Positions 55,979 through 63,373 of a stretch of 64,000 nt of DNA are shown piece after piece; position 1 is the first letter of the stretch; every line of letters starts with the position of its first letter. Made by a program: the position numbers and the translations under genes. The stretch is from NCBI GenBank assembly GCA_900313015.1, contig OMPR01000015.1, positions 124,001-188,000 of the forward strand. Reading direction: 5' to 3'. This DNA comes from Rhodobacteraceae bacterium EL53. GTDB lineage: Bacteria > Pseudomonadota > Alphaproteobacteria > Rhodobacterales > Rhodobacteraceae. A model generated the notes under the pieces. That model searched no databases, was not told where the DNA came from, and saw only the letters and a list, made by a program, of their open reading frames with translations.

Positions 55979-56303
55979 GTCAGTCTTTTCCGCTTCGGGT
56001 CATTCGGACCAGTCGGCCAGATCAAGCGGCGGGATTTATTGGCCGGACAATTAGGCTGACAGGTCACTGTTGGCCACTCTGCGCCGAGAGACTGCATTTA
56101 GCAAGAAATCCGGCCACCTCTTCAGCATCTGTGGGCACACGCTGCCACACAAGTGCGCCCACCTTGAAGGAATCACATTTTTTTCCTAGGGTTAACGAAG
56201 CTATTGATATTATCGATAGCTAGTTTTTTTGGCGACCAATATTATTGCAGTCAGATTTTCGGGCTGGGAGCGACTTAAGAAAACAAAGGGATTGAAGGAA
56301 AAA
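55979..56303. other. Divergent regulatory region between peptidase and oxygenase genes
   Basis: These 325 bp separate two divergent transcripts and hold no gene. They should carry promoters in both directions. The last 105 bp contain a leader terminator in front of the oxygenase gene. Confidence 0.5.
56199..56230 (+). terminator. Leader terminator/attenuator ahead of the 2OG oxygenase gene
   Basis: AGCTATTGAT pairs with ATCGATAGCT (one G-U pair) around an ATT loop, followed by AG and seven T. It points toward the oxygenase gene, which starts 74 bp later. No plus-strand gene lies upstream within the window that it could terminate, so it looks like an attenuator in the leader. Confidence 0.65.
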
Positions 56304-56951
56304 ATGGAACAAGACTTCAACTTCGTTCGGAGGATGTATTTCCCCACAATGGTGTTCCAAGTCGAGGTACCCGACCCGACAGAGTTGAACAACAAACTGC
56401 TCAGTAATATTTATTCAGAGCGAGAACGGGATCAGAAAGGGATCAGCCGCTCGAACATTCCAGAACTGGGCGGCTGGCACAGCCACAACGATCTGCATAA
56501 GTCCAATGACTATGCTGATCTGGTGAATCTTATCAGCCAGGCGACGGGTAAGATGTCGGACAACCTGGGTTATGCCGATTCGCACCACGTCCGCATCGGC
56601 ACGATGTGGTCCATCATCAACCCGCCCGGCAGCGCCAATCGAGCCCATGTTCACCCTGGTTGCTTATGGAGCGGGGTGTATTACATTCAGGCCCCGGAAA
56701 AATGTGGCCAGATCGAATTTATCGAGCCGCGCACGGTTCACCTAATGAACCAAGCCAAATTCCAACCAAACAAGAAGCGTAACAAGGAAAACTGGACCAA
56801 AGTCCGGTTCACTCCAAAGGCGGGCCGAATGCTAATCTTCCCCAGTTGGCTTTATCACGCGGTGGATCCAAACCTGACCACTGAAAAAGGGGACGCAGCA
56901 AACCGCGTTATCATCAGCTTCAACCTTAATCAGGTCAAGAAACCCAAATAG
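56304..56951 (+). CDS. 2-oxoglutarate/Fe(II) oxygenase-like protein (TIGR02466 type)
   Basis: A 215-residue protein from the ATG at 56304 (AAGGA 5 bp upstream; a TTG at 56229 is less likely). It fits the TIGR02466 pattern: YFPTMVFQVEVPD at the start, NPPGSANRAHVHPGCLWSGVYYI with the first metal His, a G-x-I-x-F-x-EPR block, KAGRMLIFPSWLYHAVDPN with the second His, and ANRVIISFNL with the Arg expected to bind 2-oxoglutarate. Such enzymes hydroxylate small molecules or side chains. Next to an Asp/Asn-rich repeat protein, Asp/Asn hydroxylation is an attractive but untested idea. Confidence 0.8.
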   Translation: MEQDFNFVRRMYFPTMVFQVEVPDPTELNNKLLSNIYSERERDQKGISRSNIPELGGWHSHNDLHKSNDYADLVNLISQATGKMSDNLGYADSHHVRIGTMWSIINPPGSANRAHVHPGCLWSGVYYIQAPEKCGQIEFIEPRTVHLMNQAKFQPNKKRNKENWTKVRFTPKAGRMLIFPSWLYHAVDPNLTTEKGDAANRVIISFNLNQVKKPK

Positions 56952-57160
56952 CCTTAGTAGAGTCAGATCCAGCCCCTTGGATTTGGTCAAATTAAGCTTG
57001 TCGGTTAGATTAGGGTGAATGTCGGACAGTTTGATGCCTGCACACCAACCTTGGAGGTGGAATAGGGATCAAAGATCATACGCCTTCGTGTCTCCCGATA
57101 AAGGCAGAGACCGATGCCGTAAAGGATAGGAGCGTCCAGATTGCCTGAGAGGAGGATTGA

Positions 57161-58936
57161 ATGAACTCGGCACAGGCTCTTCGAGGTGCCGCACGGCACG
57201 CTGTCAGGCGAGGCAGTCTCGTTTTGACGGCCGCGTTCGGAATCAGCTTTGCAGTTAATTTGCTGCGCCTTGCGGGGCCACTGTTCATGTTGCTGATCTA
57301 TGACCGGGTCCTGACTTCACGATCTGTCGAAACGTTGGTGGCACTGTTTGGTCTACTGATTATGTTGCTGTGCGTATTGGGCACGTTGGATTACGCGCGC
57401 AAACGTATGCTCGCCCGGTTTGGCGCCCAGTTTCAGGAACAGATAGAAGAGACTCTGCTGTCTCATTCCGGACGTAACCAATTTTTCCAGCAAGGCCGCG
57501 CCAAGCCTGCGCTCGGCCTCGATGAAGTCGATGGTCTGCGTGGGTTCCTGCATTCTGGGTCTCTGATTGCGGTGCTGGACTTTCTATGGACCCCGATGTT
57601 TGTCGCCGTGGTCTTCGTCTTGCACCCACTGCTGGGCTGGATCTGCGTTGGCGGCATCGGTGTCATCTGCTTGCTGATGCTAATCCGTTCGGTATTCAAG
57701 GGTGGGCGACAAGAACGAGCGAGCTTGGCGCGTGGTGCAATAGGTAAGCTTAAAAATGCCATCGTCGCCTCCCACCAAACGATGCGCAAGCAGGACATGA
57801 GCGTGGGGTTCAAGGAGCGCTGGAAAACTGCCCGTGACGATGCCCGCGACCGAGCCATTTCCCTGCAAGATTGGACCAGTTGGTTCAACAGCATTTCGCG
57901 GATTACGGTCATGGTCGTGCGTTACTCTGTTCTGGCCACTGGCGCATATTTGACCCTGCAGGGTGAGTTGACAGCCGGTGCCATGGTGGCTGCCACCTTC
58001 ATGGTGACCCGAGTTCTAGGACCGGTGGAACGTTTCGTGACCCAGATCCCCCGTCTGATACAGGCCCGCGAACAATGGCGCAGCCTGAACCAAGTTCTGA
58101 AAACACGGGCGATGGAACTCGAAGATGCCTATTCAGAACAGCCAAGCACACCCCATCGTCTCGTGGTGGATAATGTCTCGGTACGCTCGCCGTTGACTGG
58201 TGCCTTGCTGCTGCGTTCGGTGTCACTGACATCAACAGGAGGAGAGCTGATCGAAATCACCGGGACGTCGAGCCAAGGCAAAACTGTGCTGGCTGAGACC
58301 ATTCTGGGTATGTGGAAACTGTCGAGCGGCAGCATCCTGGTGAACGGTCACCACACCGGGCGCCTGACCGACGTCGAGGCACAGACCGTGTTTGGCTATG
58401 CTCCGGAAAACCCCAGTTTCCTGGCCGGAACGATTGCCGAGAACATTTCGGGGCTCGATCCCCAGTCCAACCCCGAAAAAGTGAGCCTAGCAGCGCGGCG
58501 AGCCCGTATGCATGCGGCGATCTGTGCCCTGCCGATGGGTTACCACACTGAACTGGATCCACAAGCCAGCTGTTTATCGAACTTCGAACGCAATCAGTTG
58601 GCGTTGGCGCGAGCGTTCTACAAAGACGCACAGATCCTGATCATCGACACGATCGACTCCGAAATGCTTGTGCGCATTCCCAAGAAACTCGAGACAACCT
58701 TCTCGCTGCTCCGGGAACGGGATAACGTGACAATCATCGTTTTGACCCGTCAACCGTTGAATCTGCCCGACACCACGCGCAGCTACACACTGCAGGACGG
58801 GCGCTTGGCCGTGCGCCAGACCAAAGCTGCCAACCAGTCCGAAAAAGATCACAATTCACCCGCTATTAAGCCCGCGGCTGCTGCCAAAATGTCAGTGGTC
58901 GGCAAGGACAATACCCACAAAATCGTGCGGAGCTGA
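57161..58936 (+). CDS. Type I secretion ABC permease with degenerate ATPase domain
   Basis: A 591-residue PrtD-like protein with an N-terminal transmembrane domain of about six segments (to about residue 320) and a nucleotide-binding domain. Walker A is kept (GTSSQGKT, 368-375). The Q-loop Gln is Glu (YAPENPSF, 416), the LSGGQ signature is LSNFE (472-476), the Walker B catalytic Glu is Thr (LIIDT, 496-497), and the switch His is Arg (VLTRQPL, 530). Hydrolysis should be severely impaired. The C-terminal 50 residues are a polar tail. Ribosome binding site GAGAGGAGG. It is followed after 3 bp by an HlyD-type gene. Confidence 0.85.
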   Translation: MNSAQALRGAARHAVRRGSLVLTAAFGISFAVNLLRLAGPLFMLLIYDRVLTSRSVETLVALFGLLIMLLCVLGTLDYARKRMLARFGAQFQEQIEETLLSHSGRNQFFQQGRAKPALGLDEVDGLRGFLHSGSLIAVLDFLWTPMFVAVVFVLHPLLGWICVGGIGVICLLMLIRSVFKGGRQERASLARGAIGKLKNAIVASHQTMRKQDMSVGFKERWKTARDDARDRAISLQDWTSWFNSISRITVMVVRYSVLATGAYLTLQGELTAGAMVAATFMVTRVLGPVERFVTQIPRLIQAREQWRSLNQVLKTRAMELEDAYSEQPSTPHRLVVDNVSVRSPLTGALLLRSVSLTSTGGELIEITGTSSQGKTVLAETILGMWKLSSGSILVNGHHTGRLTDVEAQTVFGYAPENPSFLAGTIAENISGLDPQSNPEKVSLAARRARMHAAICALPMGYHTELDPQASCLSNFERNQLALARAFYKDAQILIIDTIDSEMLVRIPKKLETTFSLLRERDNVTIIVLTRQPLNLPDTTRSYTLQDGRLAVRQTKAANQSEKDHNSPAIKPAAAAKMSVVGKDNTHKIVRS

Positions 58937-58939
58937 CCG

Positions 58940-60253
58940 ATGGCAGAGCCTTCTAGACAACGCAGCACCTGGAACATCGGCATGCCCTTACGATTGGCGA
59001 TACTGTCCTTTGTCATGCTGATCATCGGTGTGATGTTCTGGTCGTCGCGCGTGAACATCTCGGGTGCGGTGATCGGAGACGGCGTAATAGAAGTATCGAC
59101 GACAATGACCGCTGTTCAACACCCCATCGGCGGCGTGATCGAGGACATACACGCCCAAAACGGGGATGAGGTGCTTGAAGGCGATCTGTTGGTTCGGCTG
59201 GATAGCCGTCAACTGCGGTCAGATCTGAATGTGGTTGAGATCGAACTGTTTGAAGTTCTCGCGAACATTGCCCGTCTCCAAGCCATCATCGACAGTCGGC
59301 GCACGCTAGAACCGCCACCGCTCTTGCGCGAAGCGTTGCTGCAACGTCCGGATCTCGAGCGGATGGTCGTCCGTCAGCAACAACAGCTGCTGTCGTATTT
59401 CCAGGCGCTCGATGCGGGAACCAGCCTGTTGGACGAACAGATCGAGCAGGTCCGTGCGGAGATTGAGGGGGTCGAGGCCCAGCTTGCAGCAAAACGTGAC
59501 GAACAGGAGTACCTGAAACAAGAGCTGGTGAATGTGCAGAATCTTGCAACCCGGCAGCTGATTAAACTGTCTGAAGTGTTCCGCTTGCAGAAGGCCGCTG
59601 TAACCGTCCGCGGTGATATTGGCCGTTTCAGCGCCCGCATCGCAGCATTGCGTGGCCGCATCTCTGAACTGAACCAAAAACGGTTGGCAGTCCTGCCTAC
59701 AGCGCAGGAAAAAGCAGAAGAAGCCATGAGCAAACTGCGCCCCCTGCGCACCCGTTTTCTGGAAAAGCGGGTTAGCTTGGTAGCTGACCTGAGCCGGTTG
59801 GAAATCAGGGCACCGATCAACGGAAAGATCCACGATTCCAAGGTTCTGGGGCCGCAATCGGTGGTCGTGGCGGCCAAACCCTTGATGATGATCGTGCCGG
59901 ATGACGACCCGATCCAAGTCGGTGTACGGGTGGGAGCGGCGGACATAGATCAGGTGTTTGTCGGTCAAAGCGCTTCGTTAAAATTTACAGCCTTCAGTGG
60001 TCGTGACATTCCAATCATCGTCGGTCAGGTGGAACGCATTTCAGCAGATGTCTTTTCCAATCCAGTGACCAAGAAGTTCTATTATGAGGTCAAGGTCGGG
60101 CTGCTGGACGACGAAATGAAGAAGCTGGGGCAGCGGGAATTACTACCAGGCATGCCGGTCGAGGCTTATCTATCCACTGAAAGCCGCACGCCATTCAATT
60201 ATGTGCTGCGGCCGTTAAAGAATTACTTCGATAGAGCTTTCCGGGACAGCTAA
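58940..60253 (+). CDS. HlyD-family type I secretion membrane fusion protein
   Basis: A 437-residue periplasmic adaptor: an N-terminal membrane anchor (LRLAILSFVMLIIGVMFW), a split lipoyl-like domain (VQHPIGGVIEDIHAQNGDEVLEGDLLVRLD and LEIRAPINGKIHDSKVLG), a long coiled-coil hairpin (about 100-275), and a beta-barrel C-terminal domain. All expected parts of a PrtE/HlyD protein are intact, unlike the partner ATPase. An outer-membrane TolC would be encoded elsewhere. Confidence 0.93.
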   Translation: MAEPSRQRSTWNIGMPLRLAILSFVMLIIGVMFWSSRVNISGAVIGDGVIEVSTTMTAVQHPIGGVIEDIHAQNGDEVLEGDLLVRLDSRQLRSDLNVVEIELFEVLANIARLQAIIDSRRTLEPPPLLREALLQRPDLERMVVRQQQQLLSYFQALDAGTSLLDEQIEQVRAEIEGVEAQLAAKRDEQEYLKQELVNVQNLATRQLIKLSEVFRLQKAAVTVRGDIGRFSARIAALRGRISELNQKRLAVLPTAQEKAEEAMSKLRPLRTRFLEKRVSLVADLSRLEIRAPINGKIHDSKVLGPQSVVVAAKPLMMIVPDDDPIQVGVRVGAADIDQVFVGQSASLKFTAFSGRDIPIIVGQVERISADVFSNPVTKKFYYEVKVGLLDDEMKKLGQRELLPGMPVEAYLSTESRTPFNYVLRPLKNYFDRAFRDS

Positions 60254-60755
60254 CCTTAGAAAAGTGTGATATTTCTTGAGCTTCAATTCGTTGAGAAAGA
60301 CCGATCTCGGGTAGCTAACTGAAAGCAACGACTGGCGATCCCTCAACCCAATTTTATGTATCGACGGATGTGGCGCGCTTGCCCGCCCCCTACCCTTCTT
60401 TTCTGGCTCAGTGAGTTAGTTTTCACCGCCCCAATTCGATGCACTAAATTGGATCGCTGTCCCGCTGACATGCCATGCTAAGGCTATCGCTTGTCAGAGG
60501 TGCATCCACGAAACAATGGCTCAAACTTTGCAAGCGGTTTGCTGGCCAGGGAGTTTTCCAACAGAATTAGCGGAGAGATGACATGGGGGCCGCGTCTAGT
60601 GAGTGGCCCCATCGAACCCTTTGCGTTGATCGCGATACGAGACGCAAATGACCGCTCTCACATCGCAATCTCCTATGCTTTGAAACTTGACCTGCGATCG
60701 GGAGGCATCTCTAAAGGACGTAAGAGTAAGTACATTCTAAAAATTGGAGGCAATA
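60254..60755. other. Intergenic region after the secretion genes
   Basis: These 502 bp carry no gene I would support. An open frame starting near 60491 overlaps the next gene and lacks a ribosome binding site. No clear terminator follows the HlyD gene. Confidence 0.5.
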
Positions 60756-61502
60756 TTGAAACCGCTCCTTTTAACGTTCATGCTTCTCTGTGCCCCCGTT
60801 TCATTAGGTGCGCAGCCACTCTATCCAAATTCGGTCGCGTCCAACGACATTGATTTCATTCTGCCAGACGACCCTGGTGCTTGTTGGTCAATCGCAGAAA
60901 CCGGGCGCGAGAAGACCGAGATGTATGACCCAAGGCGTGATACTCTTTTTGTCGAGGGTGCTATTCATTTCAGCGTTTCTTATCCCAACCAACAAATTCG
61001 TATCAATGTACACCCTGAAGTGGGCGACCCTAAACAACGCGCTCTTGAAGCTGCTGCATCGGTTTCCAGATTGCCTCTTCAAATGAGGACAGCTGTAAGG
61101 TACGTCAATATCCTAGACGGTGACGGGTCGGCATGGGCCGAAGATCTGGGGCGCTTTTTTACCCTTTACGATGGGTTGATGGAGCGCCGTTTGCTCGAGC
61201 ATGATCTGGATGAAACTGTCTTTCATGAGACTGCGCATATTGCGCTGGACCCTCTTTTTTCTAACGATCCTGATTGGCGGTCAAATCAGATTTCTGACGG
61301 CGGTTTCATCACTCAATATGCAGCTAAAAACCCAAACACCGAAGATATCGCAGAAAGCGCTTTGTTTGTGTGGACAATGGCGCATCACCCTGGCCGTTTA
61401 CCGACAGATATCGAGGCCTCTGTTCAGAAAATCATGCCAAACCGGATAATATACCTTGGCAATATGTTGGAAGCTTTTGTGCCCCCTTCCTGCTCTGATT
61501 AA
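60756..61502 (+). CDS. Exported HETAH zinc metalloprotease-like protein
   Basis: A 248-residue protein starting at a TTG with GGAGG 5 bp upstream. It has a signal peptide (MKPLLLTFMLLCAPVSLGA). The motif VFHETAHIALDP (HETAH, 157-161) is followed by GGFITQYAAKNPNTEDIAESAL (Glu at 196 or 200). This is the HExxH plus YAxxNxxEDxAE layout of secreted gluzincin-like metallopeptidases. The substrate is unknown. Two Cys (43 and near the C-terminus) may form a disulfide. It follows the type I secretion pair on the same strand. Confidence 0.72.
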   Translation: MKPLLLTFMLLCAPVSLGAQPLYPNSVASNDIDFILPDDPGACWSIAETGREKTEMYDPRRDTLFVEGAIHFSVSYPNQQIRINVHPEVGDPKQRALEAAASVSRLPLQMRTAVRYVNILDGDGSAWAEDLGRFFTLYDGLMERRLLEHDLDETVFHETAHIALDPLFSNDPDWRSNQISDGGFITQYAAKNPNTEDIAESALFVWTMAHHPGRLPTDIEASVQKIMPNRIIYLGNMLEAFVPPSCSD

Positions 61503-61863
61503 ACGGAAGAGCAAGCGGCGCTAACCCGACATCGTGCTGATCCGGCGAAAATCTGTTGCAACTTCATAGGCTTTAACAACTCGAGGCTCAGCCTCCGGAC
61601 AACACGACACATTAGCAGGTGCAAATGAATGAGATAAAATTGCGGCGTCGTGCAATATCACGACACGTGAGTGAGTGTATTTTCAACAATGACCCAATTC
61701 CCCTGTAAATGAGGGGCGAGGGGATTTCTTTTGAGCCCAGCCAGTTCAAAGGATCATTTCGACCGCGACGGATCAAACAAAGCATTACACAGCCTCGTGA
61801 GCCCGGTTGTAGCGAGGCACCACTCCTTACTATGGTCACTTAACCCCCGCTGCGGAGCCATGA
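61503..61863. other. Intergenic region
   Basis: These 361 bp hold no gene. A short hairpin (GTCGTG/CACGAC) lies near 61647-61664. Nothing else was recognised. Confidence 0.5.
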
Positions 61864-62622
61864 ATGACCTTTATCGCCGACAACCAGCTGCCGCTCTTGA
61901 TCGTGTTTTTTATCACTGGCTGTATTGGAACTGCGTTTTTGTTTCGCAAACCGGCTGGGCACCGCTCTTGGAAGATGGCCGACCTTGTGTGGGTCGTGCT
62001 GGGCGGTATTGGTGCGTTGGTGGCCGTTATGGCCGGCCTGTACAAGGCCGACAGCTCTCGCCTGGATCGCCAAATCGACATTGCCTATGCCGCCACTGCA
62101 TCCTTTGATCGCGATGCGGCACGCTTTCGGCTTAGGTTCTGTGATCCGGCTTATGACGACGACATCGAAACGTTGTGTGAAAAGGTCGAATTCCTGTCCG
62201 CCTCAACAGCCAGCAATTCGGAATTGCCGCTGTTTATTGCCGTGACGAATGAAGTAGCGCCACTTACGGGATTCACCGTTTTGTTTGGCCTTGGCAGCAC
62301 GGATGACATTGACAAGATGGAGACCATGGTAGAACAGGCCAATGCCTTTGACCCTGACCAGTTTTTGGTCTTCACTTCGATGGATGAGCCAACGCAGGCG
62401 GCCGTGGATACATTGCGGCGGAAAATACCGACGATTGCCGGGGACTATCTGATCTTAGCAATGGCTTACGATGACCTGATTGAACAGGTTGGAAAGCTAA
62501 AAGACGAATGGGAATTTCTGCAGGACAATGCGCATATTCTGATCTTGCAGGTTATCGCGTTGTGTCTCGTAAGTTTCGCAGCCCCTTTTCGATTAGGTAA
62601 ATCGATTGTCGAGCTAAAATAG
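61864..62622 (+). CDS. Membrane protein of unknown function
   Basis: A 252-residue protein with two membrane segments at the N-terminus (LPLLIVFFITGCIGTAFLF and DLVWVVLGGIGALVAVMAGLY), a soluble acidic middle of about 150 residues (FRLRFCDPAYDDDIETLCEKVEFL, two Cys), and a third segment at the C-terminus (ILILQVIALCLVSFAAPFRLG). Ribosome binding site CGGAG 8 bp upstream. No family recognised; the topology suggests a sensor or scaffold. It converges with the glycosyltransferase gene (1 bp between stops). Confidence 0.7.
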   Translation: MTFIADNQLPLLIVFFITGCIGTAFLFRKPAGHRSWKMADLVWVVLGGIGALVAVMAGLYKADSSRLDRQIDIAYAATASFDRDAARFRLRFCDPAYDDDIETLCEKVEFLSASTASNSELPLFIAVTNEVAPLTGFTVLFGLGSTDDIDKMETMVEQANAFDPDQFLVFTSMDEPTQAAVDTLRRKIPTIAGDYLILAMAYDDLIEQVGKLKDEWEFLQDNAHILILQVIALCLVSFAAPFRLGKSIVELK

Positions 62623-62623
62623 T

Positions 62624-63301
62624 TTAGCGACGATAGGCCTGCGCCAGCTTCTCTGGTGATACACCTGCGAAGTACCGGAGCAATGTCCAAAGATTGCGTG
62701 CGCCGCGGCGCACCCACCCGGCGCGTTGATAACGGTCTGCGCTCGTAGTCGCCTTTACGGATAATCCGACTAATGGTGGCAAGGCACGTACCAAGGCCAC
62801 GTCCTCCATCAGGGGGTGATTTGGGTAGCCTCCGGCCCCCTCATAGTCCGCCCTGCGGACCAGCAAGCCCTGATCGCCGTATGGCAGGTTGAATACCTGT
62901 GATCGCAAATTTGCCCAGCCCGCAACCCAAAGCGCCCCCAAGCCACTTGCCCGGAATTTCAGCCGGAAATAAGCGCCCTGCTCGCTGTTGTTGATGTGGT
63001 CGTTTACGACGGTCGCCCACCCACGGCTTAGCACCGTATCAGCGTGCAGAACCAAGATCCAATCTCCGCGCGCCGCTGCGCAGCCTCGTTGCAATTGCCC
63101 GCCCCGCGAGGCCGGCCCGGTCACGATTTTGGCCCCTGCTGCCTCGGCAAGTTGCTTAGTCGTATCGTTTGACCCGCCATCGCTAATAATCAGCTCGCGG
63201 ATCAGGCCCTCGGACAGCCCCTCCATCAAGGCCTCAAGACACTGCTGCAACGCAGTTTCAGCGTTCAGCGTCGGGATGACGATACTGATCTTTGCGGGCA
63301 A
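62624..63301 (-). CDS. Family 2 glycosyltransferase (TIGR04283 type)
   Basis: A 225-residue GT-A enzyme: KISIVIPTLNAETALQQCLEAL at the N-terminus, ELIISDGGSNDTTKQLAE, SRGGQLQRGCAAARGDWILVLHADT (the DxD equivalent is HAD), and GDQGLLVRRADYEGAGGYPNHPLMEDV. The pattern is that of TIGR04283, named for a role beside arsenosugar synthesis, though many members lie elsewhere. The start is a TTG with AGAGGAGAG upstream. Confidence 0.85.
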   Translation of the reverse strand: MPAKISIVIPTLNAETALQQCLEALMEGLSEGLIRELIISDGGSNDTTKQLAEAAGAKIVTGPASRGGQLQRGCAAARGDWILVLHADTVLSRGWATVVNDHINNSEQGAYFRLKFRASGLGALWVAGWANLRSQVFNLPYGDQGLLVRRADYEGAGGYPNHPLMEDVALVRALPPLVGLSVKATTSADRYQRAGWVRRGARNLWTLLRYFAGVSPEKLAQAYRR

Positions 63302-63373
63302 GGCTCTCTCCTCTGGTCAGCGGGTTGGTTTTGCCTATATCACAGAGACCAAGATTGACACGAGGAACCGCCC

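Noticed and set aside
60491-60853. 120-codon plus-strand frame before the HETAH protein
   Set aside because: It overlaps the start and signal peptide of the better-supported gene at 60756 and has no family features.
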